Positions 7,602 to 15,580 of a stretch of 41,093 nucleotides of DNA are shown piece by piece (the first letter of the stretch is position 1; every line of letters starts with the position of its first letter). Made by a program: the position numbers and the translations under genes. The notes beneath the pieces were generated by a model. The model ran no database searches, was not told where the DNA came from, and was given only the letters and a program-made list of their open reading frames with translations. This stretch comes from Candidatus Proteinoplasmatales archaeon SG8-5 (GTDB lineage: Archaea > Thermoplasmatota > Thermoplasmata > SG8-5), in NCBI GenBank assembly GCA_001595885.1, contig LSSH01000085.1, positions 1-41,093 on the forward strand, given 5' to 3'.

Positions 7602-8120
7602 ATGAAAGCGCGTAAGTACGAGAATGTTGAATTTGTTATCAATCACTCAACGGACGAGATGAAGCTGAGCCTTGTTTGGAAGAAGGGCGGCCTTTACCTT
7701 TCACTGTCGGGCCTGTTCCTCACCGACGGGAACACGTGGTACGAGCTTCCGGTGAAGGAATTGGAGAATATCACGGTGGTGAGCGATACGCCGCCGAAGA
7801 TACGCCTCAAGATACCGCAGCTCGACATCATGATATCAGGAGAGAGGGCCGAGAAGCTGCTTGCACTGCGGCACTTCCTTCTGCCGTACATATCCGGTGA
7901 CGAACCGGACAGCGAGCTGAAGGCTCTCCTTCGCTTCTGGGGGATAGGAATAAAGGACGCGCCCATACTCTCAAAGTTGTTGAAAATCGATGAGGAGACT
8001 ATCGAGAAGCTGATTACCGAATCCAAGGACAGGGGTTACATAGACGGTAACGGAGAGATCACACCTGCCGGGAACAGGATGTTCTCGGACGAGGTCAACA
8101 TGGTGGGAGGGGAAGGCTAG
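7602..8120 (+). CDS. CheF-like protein (PH-like domain + winged helix)
   Basis: 172 residues. Residues 1-105 are a beta-rich domain (KLSLVWKKGGLYLSLSGLF, WYELPVKELENITVV) that reads like the PH-like domain of archaeal CheF/DUF439 taxis proteins. Residues 110-165 form a helix-turn-helix with a short wing. CheF connects CheY to the archaellum switch; here there are no che or archaellum genes, so an adaptor role in a different pathway is likelier. It is first in a seven-gene operon, ending 1 bp before the next ATG, which suggests translational coupling. The family call is from overall pattern, not a unique motif, and should be checked by profile search. Confidence 0.5.
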   Translation: MKARKYENVEFVINHSTDEMKLSLVWKKGGLYLSLSGLFLTDGNTWYELPVKELENITVVSDTPPKIRLKIPQLDIMISGERAEKLLALRHFLLPYISGDEPDSELKALLRFWGIGIKDAPILSKLLKIDEETIEKLITESKDRGYIDGNGEITPAGNRMFSDEVNMVGGEG

Positions 8121-8121
8121 G

Positions 8122-9012
8122 ATGGAGAAGATAAACGAGTTCGGGAGCTTTGCCGAGACCATCAGCGCCCTGGGTACACTTACGAAGCTCGAATCTGCCG
8201 TCGATGCGGCCGTCAAGAACTCAAAGGTCCCGGCCAGAGAGACGCGGAAGTTCCTCAAGTGCATGACCGTCGAGGAGGCCGGCAACACCGCACTGTTCCA
8301 GTTCATCAGGGAGCTGTTCGTGCGGGTGGGCCTGGGTCAGATGAAGCTGACGAGGAACGACATCTTCAGGTATGACATCGCCATCAATGAAAATCCCGTG
8401 GCCAAGCTGTATCCCAATGTCACCAACAAGAAGACGTGCTACATCACGGCCGAATCAATAATGGAGTTCTTCGCCAAGGACCTGGGGTTGCCCGGGAACT
8501 GCGAGGAGACGGCGTGCGTCAACGCGGGTGATGACCGTTGCGAGTTCTCGATATCTTTACAGCCGCTGGCCGTTTACCAGCTGGCCCTGGATGCCTCGGA
8601 CAAGGAGATAATAATGGCCATCATGGACGGCTCGACCGTTCAGAGCATCGCGACGAAGCTGGACATGAGCGACGAGGAGGCCCAGTACAGGCTGAGCGTG
8701 CTTAAGAGGTATCACATCCTCGATGAAAACTTTGCTATAACCGAGATCGGGGACACCTACCATAAATACGGGGAAGGAATGCCCATTCAGGAGGACGATT
8801 TCCCTCCGCCATGGAAAGATATGGCCGAGATATCGGGAGCCATATCGGCGTCGACCTCGTTCGCCGAGGCCTTCACAGAAACGGCTAAGGAGGAACCGTT
8901 GTGGGACGTGAACGAGGATGACATCGTGAACCTGGCCGACGAGGCTAAGAAAAGCACCAGCTTTGCTGAATTACTTTCAAAACAAATTAAGAACAAGGAA
9001 AAGGACGATTGA
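8122..9012 (+). CDS. V4R-domain sensor with winged helix and SFAE motifs
   Basis: 296 residues. Residues about 45-146 form a V4R (4-vinyl reductase-like) small-molecule-binding domain ending in the diagnostic cysteine cluster (Cys106, Cys127, Cys132, Cys140; ACVNAGDDRCEF). Residues 155-215 are a winged helix (IIMAIMDGSTVQSIATKL and wing). The acidic tail has two TSFAE copies (246-249 and 280-283), and SFAE also occurs at 9-12. V4R domains bind hydrocarbons, tetrapyrroles or metals. In archaea V4R proteins accompany KaiC-like ATPases, as here. It probably senses a ligand and passes the state to KaiC or to DNA. It starts 1 bp after the preceding stop. Confidence 0.8.
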   Translation: MEKINEFGSFAETISALGTLTKLESAVDAAVKNSKVPARETRKFLKCMTVEEAGNTALFQFIRELFVRVGLGQMKLTRNDIFRYDIAINENPVAKLYPNVTNKKTCYITAESIMEFFAKDLGLPGNCEETACVNAGDDRCEFSISLQPLAVYQLALDASDKEIIMAIMDGSTVQSIATKLDMSDEEAQYRLSVLKRYHILDENFAITEIGDTYHKYGEGMPIQEDDFPPPWKDMAEISGAISASTSFAEAFTETAKEEPLWDVNEDDIVNLADEAKKSTSFAELLSKQIKNKEKDD

Positions 9013-9026
9013 ACGGAGGAATGAGA

Positions 9027-9902
9027 ATGGAAAGAATTAAGACGGGAATATATGGGTTGGATCAACTCATTGAAGGTGGACTGAGAGACAACACGGCCAT
9101 TGTGGTTGTAGGTTCCAGTGGTACAGGAAAGACCACTTTTGGGATGCAGTTCCTAATGCACGGCATTGAGAACGGCGAGCAGGGTCTCTACGTTACCATG
9201 GAGGAATCCCCAGAACAACTCATGAAAGAAGCGGAGATGCTTGGATGGGATATGAAGAAGCACTATGAAAAATCCCTCTTCTTCATCCACCTCAAGGGGA
9301 AGAATTTCAAGAAGATGATCGACGAGCAGATCCCGCAACTGGTCAAGGCCAGGAGCGATTACGACATCAAGACACGAGTGGTGATTGACCCAATGACACC
9401 TGTCATCTGGGCGACTGAAGATAAACTTCATCAGAGAGAGCTCATCGGTAAGCTGTTCTACACTCTGAAGGAACTTGGTGTTGTCATGGCCACCGTGGAG
9501 GAGCATTCCAAGCCGGGCGAGATAGTCGGCGAGGATGTACTGCTTCCCGTCTACCTGGCCGACGGCGTCATTGACCTCGAGTACTACCCGATCGGCGGGG
9601 CTTTCAACCGTACCCTCAAGATCATCAAGATGAGGGGGACGCACCACGGCGAGGGAGTGTACCCTTACATATTTGCCAGGGGCATCGGCATAGTGATAAG
9701 GACCTCCCAGGTCGAGGCGGTAAAGGTCGAGGAGGGAAAGAACTTCGATTCCATCTTCGACGAGGCGATAAAAACTGCCGAGTTCATCAAGGCACCCGAT
9801 TACATAATCACCAAACTGAAGAACATGAAGGAAGGCTGGACATACAACTATTCCCCAGAAGAGGCCTTACAGGTGATATTCGACTCCTATGGTTTGAAGT
9901 AA
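9027..9902 (+). CDS. Single-domain KaiC-like RecA-superfamily ATPase
   Basis: 291 residues from the ATG at 9027 (MERIKTGIYGLDQL). In-frame starts at 9009 (TTG) and 9021 overlap or sit too close to the GGAGG at 9015-9019. Motifs: GLDQLIEGGL, Walker A GSSGTGKTT (29-37), the paired catalytic glutamates in VTMEES (59-60) and Walker B VVIDPMTP (Asp121). It is one KaiC domain, not the double domain of cyanobacterial KaiC. The C-terminal part (residues 200-291) lacks an obvious KaiC autophosphorylation Ser-Thr pair. Archaeal KaiC-like ATPases are proposed signalling hubs that assemble into rings with sensors and output domains. Neighbours (V4R sensor, roadblock-like, winged-helix proteins) fit that role exactly. 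Confidence 0.9.
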   Translation: MERIKTGIYGLDQLIEGGLRDNTAIVVVGSSGTGKTTFGMQFLMHGIENGEQGLYVTMEESPEQLMKEAEMLGWDMKKHYEKSLFFIHLKGKNFKKMIDEQIPQLVKARSDYDIKTRVVIDPMTPVIWATEDKLHQRELIGKLFYTLKELGVVMATVEEHSKPGEIVGEDVLLPVYLADGVIDLEYYPIGGAFNRTLKIIKMRGTHHGEGVYPYIFARGIGIVIRTSQVEAVKVEEGKNFDSIFDEAIKTAEFIKAPDYIITKLKNMKEGWTYNYSPEEALQVIFDSYGLK

Positions 9903-9917
9903 GGTCGGAGGACTTGG

Positions 9918-10709
9918 ATGGCAAGCGACAAGAAGATAGACAAGCGAATGGAGGCCGAGACGGTCGTACAGTTAAAGCACATGCTGGAGATGGAGCTGAA
10001 GAGGATCCAGGAGACCAACAAGGTCGACATCATCATGTTCGTCGGTATTGACGGGCGCATATTCAGTTCTCTGATACCGCAGCTACTGGACGGCACGCAG
10101 TTCCGACTTCTGAACCTTGTCAAAGGTAACCTTCCTTCCATCTGCAGCCAACTGACGGCCGAGAACCTGGAGATCAGCATCCATAAGTACAAGGACGGCA
10201 CCGTGGTCATCTCCGGTGTCGGGGACAACTGCTTCCTGGTCTCGATATTCACAAAGGAAGTGGATATCAAGGAGCTTCAACCGGTGGTGACCGGTATTAC
10301 CAAGGGCAGCGCCGTGCTGAATCACCTCTTCGAGCTCAAGCCCATAACCCCCGAGGCAATGCAGGGGTATGACGATGAAGTAATCGAGGAGCTGTCGAAG
10401 CTTACGAGGCTGCTCTTCGTGGAGAAGTTTGACGAGACAAGGGAGTACAAGCGAAACATGGAGCTGCTCAAGTTCATGAAGAACAAGATAGGCAGCGTGG
10501 TGGGCATCGGTGCGGTTGACGAGATAGTCACGGTCACGATGAACGAGCTCGGTACTTCGGCCCCTTACATGAAGGAAAAGGACTGGATCAAGTTCACAGA
10601 GATGATAATCGACACCCATATCAAGAAGGCCAGCGGTGACATTGTCGCCGATGAGTGCAGGAAGACATGGATACCAGAGATAGAACGCAAACTCAAATCC
10701 TTCGTTTGA
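9918..10709 (+). CDS. Roadblock/LC7-like domain protein
   Basis: 263 residues. Residues about 40-120 (KVDIIMFVGIDGRIFSSLIP, then ISIHKYKDGTVVISGVGDN and FLVSIF) follow the roadblock/LC7 (MglB) pattern of alternating strands and one long helix. The C-terminal half (residues 140-263) is helical and unrecognised. Roadblock proteins dimerise and regulate small GTPases or act as signalling platforms. Here the partner may be the KaiC-like ATPase immediately upstream (15-bp gap). Start ATG 9918 has GGAGGA upstream. No GTPase gene lies in the operon, so it may have a different client. The roadblock call rests on fold pattern rather than catalytic residues. Confidence 0.65.
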   Translation: MASDKKIDKRMEAETVVQLKHMLEMELKRIQETNKVDIIMFVGIDGRIFSSLIPQLLDGTQFRLLNLVKGNLPSICSQLTAENLEISIHKYKDGTVVISGVGDNCFLVSIFTKEVDIKELQPVVTGITKGSAVLNHLFELKPITPEAMQGYDDEVIEELSKLTRLLFVEKFDETREYKRNMELLKFMKNKIGSVVGIGAVDEIVTVTMNELGTSAPYMKEKDWIKFTEMIIDTHIKKASGDIVADECRKTWIPEIERKLKSFV

Positions 10710-10718
10710 TAAACAGGG

Positions 10719-13559
10719 ATGGGAAGAATGGCAAAGGCGAAGAAGACGACGAGGAAGAGCACGACTTCTAAAACTAGTAAGCCAAAGGCCTCGACAAAGA
10801 AGAAGTCGCTTGCCAAGAAGACCCCCAAAAAGACTGAAAAGAAGACCGATAAGAAGCCGGAGCTCATTTGCCAGTTTTGCGAAAAACCCATGAAGGACGA
10901 GAAGACGAAGAAGGTCCACGAAAGTAATTGTAAGAAGAAGAAGGAAGAGAAGGAGAAGAAGCCGCCCAAGAAGGATCTGGAGGAGGCCGTTGCGAAGTTA
11001 AAGGACGAGTTCGAGGACCAGAAGAGAGTATTCAGCGACCGCTTCACCGAGCGGGAGGACAGGCTCCACGAGGAGATACGCGAGCTCAAGGAAGTGCTCA
11101 GGCTGGAGATAGAGCACCGCCACAAGGAGCGGGAGCGGCGGAAGCGGGAGGAGTCGGAGACCGCGGCGGCGGAGGCCGTGCTGGAAGAGGTCGCGGAGGC
11201 GATTGATAAGGAGATGGAGACCTCGGAGGAGACCGCCCGGGAACCGGAGCCATCACCGATACCGGTTGCCCAACCACCAACCCAGATACCGGCCGAAGAC
11301 GCTCCAAGGGCCATTGACATGATTCCGACGCCTGTGCCCGAGATTCCGCCGCCGAAATCCCCCGAGCAGATTGCACCTGGAATCGGCGCAGCTTCGCCTG
11401 AAGAGGTTACGGTTGAAACGGCGGAGATCCCCCCCTCGGAATCGAAGGAGGTCGCAGCCGAGGAACCCGCTGTTCAGCCAGAGGCGGAATCCGAGCCCAA
11501 GATCGACATGGACAGGGAGGCCATCGTCACGCTTATCCGTGAGGAATTGGGGAAAAAGGACGAAGAGAAGGCCGGTCCCGTTATCGAACTGGACGGGATC
11601 ACCGGACAGATCGATGACCTTTCAACGGAGGTCAAGACGCTCAAGAGAGACCTGGAGACAACTTCCTCAAATCTCAGGAAAACGCTGGACAAGATTGAGT
11701 ATGACGCTGAATTCAAGAGAATCGAGCGCGAGCTCAACAAGTTCTCGGAGAAGATAGCCGAGATTATGGACGAGATCGGGTTCGGCGAGCAACTGAACGT
11801 TTCAAAGATACCGCCGACCATCCTGGAGATAGTCTATCAGGCCACGCTGGACGACCTGACTCTCGAGCTGGCCCGGGCGATGGGCACCCAGGATGCGGAA
11901 AAGGTCTCAAGGGCTGCTTTGGAGGAGGTAAGGTTGAAGACGAGCGGCAGCGAGCTCTTCAAGTTCGACGGGCGCAAGATCGTTACCGATAATCTTGCCC
12001 ATTCCATAGAGGCCAACCTCATCTCGGCAAAGCAGATACAGACCACCTACGACGAATTGCTCAGCCGGCTGCTCGAGAATCTCCCCCATCACAAGGCAAA
12101 GAACTTCAGGGCAATGATCAAGGTGAAGAGCCAGGAGTTCGCAGTTGACAGGGCGACAATGCTGACGAAGCACACGGACCGACTTGAGAACGTGCTCGAG
12201 ACCTCCAGCCAGATGCTGGCGGCCTTGTCAGCGCAGCTGAACTCGCTTCAGCTGGAGCTCAGGGAGGAACTTGACGACATCAAGAACAACATGATATTGA
12301 CCAAGGCCGAGGCCTCTGATATCGACCTCATCAAAATCAAGATGAACGAGAGGGACGAGAGGGAGGCAAAGCTCATGAAAGACCTCTCATTGTTGAGGGC
12401 CGAGGTGGAGATGGGAAAGAAGCTGGCAAAGAAGGATGAGAAACCGAAGATGGAATTGGGGGCGGAAGTGAAACCAACCGAGGATAAGCCCGCCAAGAAG
12501 GAGGAAGAGGTTAAGGAGGAGCCGCCGAAGGATGAGGCCGAAACATCCACGCTTGAGGCCGATGTCTTAAAGGCCATCTCCGACGGAGCTGGTTCAAAGA
12601 CGGCCATCAAGAAGAGCACCGGTCTGAAGGAGAAGGAGATTCTTGAGGCTGTTTCAAAACTCGTAAAGGACAAGAGAATCATCGAGAAGAAAGCTGGAAA
12701 GAGGATATCCTACATGACGCCGGATAAAGAACTTGAGGATAAGATCAAGAAGAAGGAGAAACCAAAGGAAGAGAAAAAACCTGAGGTCCCGGAAGTTATT
12801 GAAGGTGAGGATATCATTGTTGTGCCGGAGGGACCTCCGGAGGAAGAGCCCAAAACAAAGAAAGGGCCCAAAAAGAAGGCCGGGGACAAAATGGCAATGG
12901 AAGAGCCTGAGAAGAAGCCCAAGAAGGCTCCGAAGAAAGAGCCTGAAAAGAAAGAAGAGAAGACGCCGCCCAAGAAGGCTCCGAAGAAAGAACCTAAAAA
13001 GAAGGAAGAGAAGAAACCTGAAAAGAAAGCTGAAGATGAGAAGAAGGCACCTTCTGAGAAGGCGAAGGAAAAGATTGAAGAGAAAGCGCCCAAAAAGGAG
13101 GCTGAAGAAGAACCTAAACCCGAGAAAGAGAAGCCAGAGCCTGAAAAGCCGGTCGAGGAAATGGAGCCCGAGGTGTCAAAGGAGCCAGAAGAGCCCGTGG
13201 AACCGAAGGAACCAGATCCGGAAAAGGCCCCTGATAAGAAACCAAAGAAGGAGCCCGAAAAGGAACCTGAAGAGCCCGAGATATCCATACCGACTGAGTC
13301 CAAGGGTCTCGACGAATTAAGCGAGGAAGAGAGAATGGTCCTGGAGGCCATCACGGAGGATGGTCTTACCAGGTCGGGGATCCAATCCAAGGTCGGCAAG
13401 GACCTGAACTACACCACCGTGCTCAGGGCGCTGCGGGTGCTCATCGATTCGGGCTACGTGGGTATCGTTACGAAGGGCAGGCTCACCCTTTATCAGAAAA
13501 TCAGTGTCAAAGAAATGGATAAACCTGAAAAGGAGAAGAACAAAAAGGAGGTGAAATGA
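10719..13559 (+). CDS. Giant Lys/Glu-rich coiled-coil protein with zinc finger and two winged helices
   Basis: 946 residues, no known full-length family. Order: Lys/Thr-rich histone-H1-like tail (1-48); zinc finger C-x2-C-x12-H-x3-C (Cys51, Cys54, His67, Cys71); charged helix (80-155); Pro/Glu-rich linker (170-265); long coiled coil (about 270-590); winged helix (about 611-667, VLKAISDGAGSKTAIKKSTG); a KEKE tract of Lys/Glu/Pro repeats (about 668-862); second winged helix (about 863-928) with a wing GYVGIVTKGRLTLYQ. Winged helices and a basic tail suggest DNA binding, and the coiled coil suggests an elongated oligomer. The start could be ATG 10719 or 10728. The KEKE tract may be length-variable. 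Fifth gene of the KaiC operon, probably its DNA-facing output or scaffold. Confidence 0.8.
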   Translation: MGRMAKAKKTTRKSTTSKTSKPKASTKKKSLAKKTPKKTEKKTDKKPELICQFCEKPMKDEKTKKVHESNCKKKKEEKEKKPPKKDLEEAVAKLKDEFEDQKRVFSDRFTEREDRLHEEIRELKEVLRLEIEHRHKERERRKREESETAAAEAVLEEVAEAIDKEMETSEETAREPEPSPIPVAQPPTQIPAEDAPRAIDMIPTPVPEIPPPKSPEQIAPGIGAASPEEVTVETAEIPPSESKEVAAEEPAVQPEAESEPKIDMDREAIVTLIREELGKKDEEKAGPVIELDGITGQIDDLSTEVKTLKRDLETTSSNLRKTLDKIEYDAEFKRIERELNKFSEKIAEIMDEIGFGEQLNVSKIPPTILEIVYQATLDDLTLELARAMGTQDAEKVSRAALEEVRLKTSGSELFKFDGRKIVTDNLAHSIEANLISAKQIQTTYDELLSRLLENLPHHKAKNFRAMIKVKSQEFAVDRATMLTKHTDRLENVLETSSQMLAALSAQLNSLQLELREELDDIKNNMILTKAEASDIDLIKIKMNERDEREAKLMKDLSLLRAEVEMGKKLAKKDEKPKMELGAEVKPTEDKPAKKEEEVKEEPPKDEAETSTLEADVLKAISDGAGSKTAIKKSTGLKEKEILEAVSKLVKDKRIIEKKAGKRISYMTPDKELEDKIKKKEKPKEEKKPEVPEVIEGEDIIVVPEGPPEEEPKTKKGPKKKAGDKMAMEEPEKKPKKAPKKEPEKKEEKTPPKKAPKKEPKKKEEKKPEKKAEDEKKAPSEKAKEKIEEKAPKKEAEEEPKPEKEKPEPEKPVEEMEPEVSKEPEEPVEPKEPDPEKAPDKKPKKEPEKEPEEPEISIPTESKGLDELSEEERMVLEAITEDGLTRSGIQSKVGKDLNYTTVLRALRVLIDSGYVGIVTKGRLTLYQKISVKEMDKPEKEKNKKEVK

Positions 13560-13560
13560 A

Positions 13561-14193
13561 ATGCTCGATGTAGCATTGGTCTCGCTTATCCAAGACATGA
13601 GCGAGAAGGCTGGTGTCGAGGGCACCATCCAATACTGGGCTAGAGTGGGTGAAAGCCTGGCCAAGAGAATGGGCAAGGAAGCGTATATGGGTTGGCCGTC
13701 CTTCAACGTCGCGTTGAGGGAGGGTCGAACAGCGTTTTCCATAGAGGGAAGCGTCACTGCCTTGACCGACCTGGCCATAACAGACGTGGACGGCGACGTT
13801 GTCGGTTACATCTACGCGTTGGAGACCTGTGTCTTCAACCCGACTATCGTGCGGATACGATACAGCGTCGGCGAGTTGCCGAGGGCAGATAGTGCCGTCG
13901 CAGAGGAATACAACAACAGCGTCAGGGACACGGCGGTCTGCAACTTCTGCGTGATACACCAGAGGTTCAGGGAGGAGGTGGCAAAGAACATCTCCATCGC
14001 CGACCAGGCGTTGGACTGCGTGCAGCTGGCCAACAGGGGCTTCACAGGTGACACGAAGATCGCTGAGGATGCCCTTAAGAAGATAGGCATCAACCCCGAG
14101 TACGTCCGCAGTCTGTTGAGGAACTACGCATGTGTCTACGCCATCCTGATGAGGGGCGCAAGACTCAAGGGCGAGGAAGAGGAGGCAGAGTAG
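13561..14193 (+). CDS. Unrecognised sensor-like protein, paralogue A of a tandem pair
   Basis: 210 residues of a family I do not recognise, clearly homologous to the next gene. Shared positions: SLAK (residues 32-35), an EEYNNSV/EYYNSV helix at 116-121, C-x2-H followed by Q.FR (Cys130, His133), a further aligned Cys (Cys90 here, Cys91 in the partner), and a C-terminal LLRNYACVY helix. A conserved Cys/Cys/His set suggests a bound metal, iron-sulfur cluster or ligand pocket, somewhat like V4R-fold sensors. It starts 1 bp after the coiled-coil gene stop, with GGAGGTGA at about 13547-13554, so expression is tightly coupled to that gene. Probably an input domain of the KaiC-centred system (inference). 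Confidence 0.7.
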   Translation: MLDVALVSLIQDMSEKAGVEGTIQYWARVGESLAKRMGKEAYMGWPSFNVALREGRTAFSIEGSVTALTDLAITDVDGDVVGYIYALETCVFNPTIVRIRYSVGELPRADSAVAEEYNNSVRDTAVCNFCVIHQRFREEVAKNISIADQALDCVQLANRGFTGDTKIAEDALKKIGINPEYVRSLLRNYACVYAILMRGARLKGEEEEAE

Positions 14194-14205
14194 GAGGTGA
14201 GATGA

Positions 14206-14820
14206 ATGGGAGAAAGGAGAAAAGGTTTGATAGCAGACAACCCGTTCGTTGACGTTGCCGCCTGCCTGTTCCTCGAGGACATCGCAGACAAGCAAGGAGC
14301 CAGCGGGATGAACAACTATCTTGTCAGCCTTGCGACGTCCCTCGCCAAGAGCATGCCCGAAGAGGAGTACGCCACATGGGACGACTTCCTCGACTCGTTG
14401 GTAAAGGGCGAGTCCATCATATCCGCGTTCGAGGATGTGATTACCGTCACGCCGCACTGCGCGGTCACGACCGAGTGCCCGTTCACAAAGGGCTGGCTCG
14501 AATACACCAAGAGGATCGGAACGTTCTCGAAGATACATACGGACGTGGCCGAGTATTATAACTCCGTATACAAGCCCGGCACGATCAACTCAATGTGTAT
14601 CATCCACCAGACCTTCAGGAACGCGGCGGCCGAGAGGATCAAGATCGCAGGCAAGATCCTGAAGATATCCCAGGTCGCGGCTGTCTGGGAGGACGGGACC
14701 AGGAAGATAGCGCCGGACGAGTGGGTGCCCATATTGCTGGAGAAGGCTCAGATAACCGGGACAGACCTGAACATGATATTGAGGAACAACGCAGACGTCT
14801 GGGTGATGTACACAGAGTGA
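14206..14820 (+). CDS. Unrecognised sensor-like protein, paralogue B of a tandem pair
   Basis: 204 residues, paralogous to the preceding gene over most of its length (SLAK, AEYYNSV at 115-120, CIIHQTFR with Cys131 and His134, Cys91 in ECPF, and the ILRNNADVWVM C-terminal helix). It has an extra CAVTTEC segment (Cys85, Cys91), so its binding site may differ from A, as expected if the two form a heterodimer or sense different states. A GGAGGTGA precedes the ATG at 14206, 12 bp after the stop of A. It is the last gene of the operon. The 165 bp that follow hold no recognisable gene and no strong T-run. Confidence 0.7.
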   Translation: MGERRKGLIADNPFVDVAACLFLEDIADKQGASGMNNYLVSLATSLAKSMPEEEYATWDDFLDSLVKGESIISAFEDVITVTPHCAVTTECPFTKGWLEYTKRIGTFSKIHTDVAEYYNSVYKPGTINSMCIIHQTFRNAAAERIKIAGKILKISQVAAVWEDGTRKIAPDEWVPILLEKAQITGTDLNMILRNNADVWVMYTE

Positions 14821-14985
14821 TCCACCGAACAGAAGCGTGACGAACGCTATTCCAGGCATGCCCAGTCATATCAGTGGTAAACCTTATCATATGGTCTGGA
14901 TATACCGTATCCGGCCCTTATCTCAGGATGGACCGAGTGTGTCAGCACCTGCATTCCGGACCTGAAAGAAGGGAGAGGTGAAGGC

Positions 14986-15543
14986 GTGATCGAGCTGGCA
15001 AGGAGCGGTGACCTCATATTCTACAAGTTTGAGGAACCTTCTGAGATAAACAAGTTCCATATACTCGGTTCCGAAGACGGGAGGTTCTCCGGTGGGGGTT
15101 TCGAGTTCTTCCGAGGTCTGGGCATCATCGGATACGACAAGACCTTCAAGATATGGCTCAGGAAGTTCCCGAGACCCATCTTCATCGTGGCTGCCAAGGG
15201 CAATCACATTTACTCTTGGGTGTTCATCGAGGAATGGTTAGAGGAAGCTTCGGTCGACGGGATGGCCGTTTGGGTTCTCAGGGCGATAGAGACGCTTCCG
15301 TCGGAACGGAGGAAGAAGATAGGGTTCAGGCTCGTTGTCCTAGGGGCAAAGCAGAGCACCGGTTACCTTATCACCAAACCGTTGACGCCGGAGGCCGAGA
15401 GGTTCTTCAGGATGTGCGGGTTCATGTCCCCGAAAGAGTTCAAGAAACCGCCCATCGACTTCACGCGGCATCCTGGCCACTTGATACTTCCGCCGTACAA
15501 AAAGGAGCAGCTGATCGAGCAGGTTGATGATTATTTTAAATAA
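14986..15543 (+). CDS. GNAT-like acyltransferase
   Basis: 185 residues. The start is GTG 14986 (MIELARSGDLIFYKF), chosen because GAGAGGTGA lies directly upstream. The pattern (beta strands, RKKIGFRLVVLGAKQSTGYLITKPL, then a C-terminal helix with TPEAERFFRMCGF) looks like a GNAT N-acetyltransferase with the acetyl-CoA loop degenerate; the usual Q/R-x2-G-x-G/A signature is not clean, so catalytic status is uncertain. No neighbour suggests a substrate. It converges with the NucS-N/RQC/HRDC gene, and a perfect hairpin lies between the two stops. The family call is moderate. Confidence 0.5.
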   Translation: MIELARSGDLIFYKFEEPSEINKFHILGSEDGRFSGGGFEFFRGLGIIGYDKTFKIWLRKFPRPIFIVAAKGNHIYSWVFIEEWLEEASVDGMAVWVLRAIETLPSERRKKIGFRLVVLGAKQSTGYLITKPLTPEAERFFRMCGFMSPKEFKKPPIDFTRHPGHLILPPYKKEQLIEQVDDYFK

Positions 15544-15550
15544 GAAAAGA

Positions 15551-15571
15551 CCAGTGGCGCGTGGCCACTGG
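15551..15571. terminator. Hairpin between convergent genes
   Basis: CCAGTGGC (15551-15558), a 5-nt loop, then GCCACTGG (15564-15571): a perfect 8-bp stem. It lies between the stops at 15543 and 15581 and could act for both transcripts. There is no T-run, so it may be an mRNA 3'-end stabiliser rather than a terminator. Confidence 0.5.
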
Positions 15572-15580
15572 TGTGGGGAC

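Noticed and set aside
10083..10919. 278-codon minus-strand open frame
   Set aside because: Antisense to the roadblock-like gene and the start of the coiled-coil gene; Leu/Arg/His-rich and without motif or ribosome site.
12890..13290. Possible tandem DNA repeat in the coiled-coil gene
   Set aside because: Lys/Glu/Pro codon bias produces many partial matches, but no unit of constant length and phase was seen; treated as a KEKE protein tract, not a repeat array or CRISPR.
12710..13399. Ser/Gly/Phe-rich minus-strand frame
   Set aside because: It is a by-product of the Lys/Glu KEKE codons read backwards, not a gene.
13507..14538. 343-codon minus-strand open frame
   Set aside because: It is antisense to the two paralogous plus-strand genes, which share conserved residues with each other and have perfect ribosome sites; the minus frame has no such support.
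14821..14985. 165-bp gap after the KaiC operon
   Set aside because: Searched on both strands for a small gene, RNA or terminator; only weak inverted sequence such as GGATATACCGTATCC was seen, so nothing is claimed.
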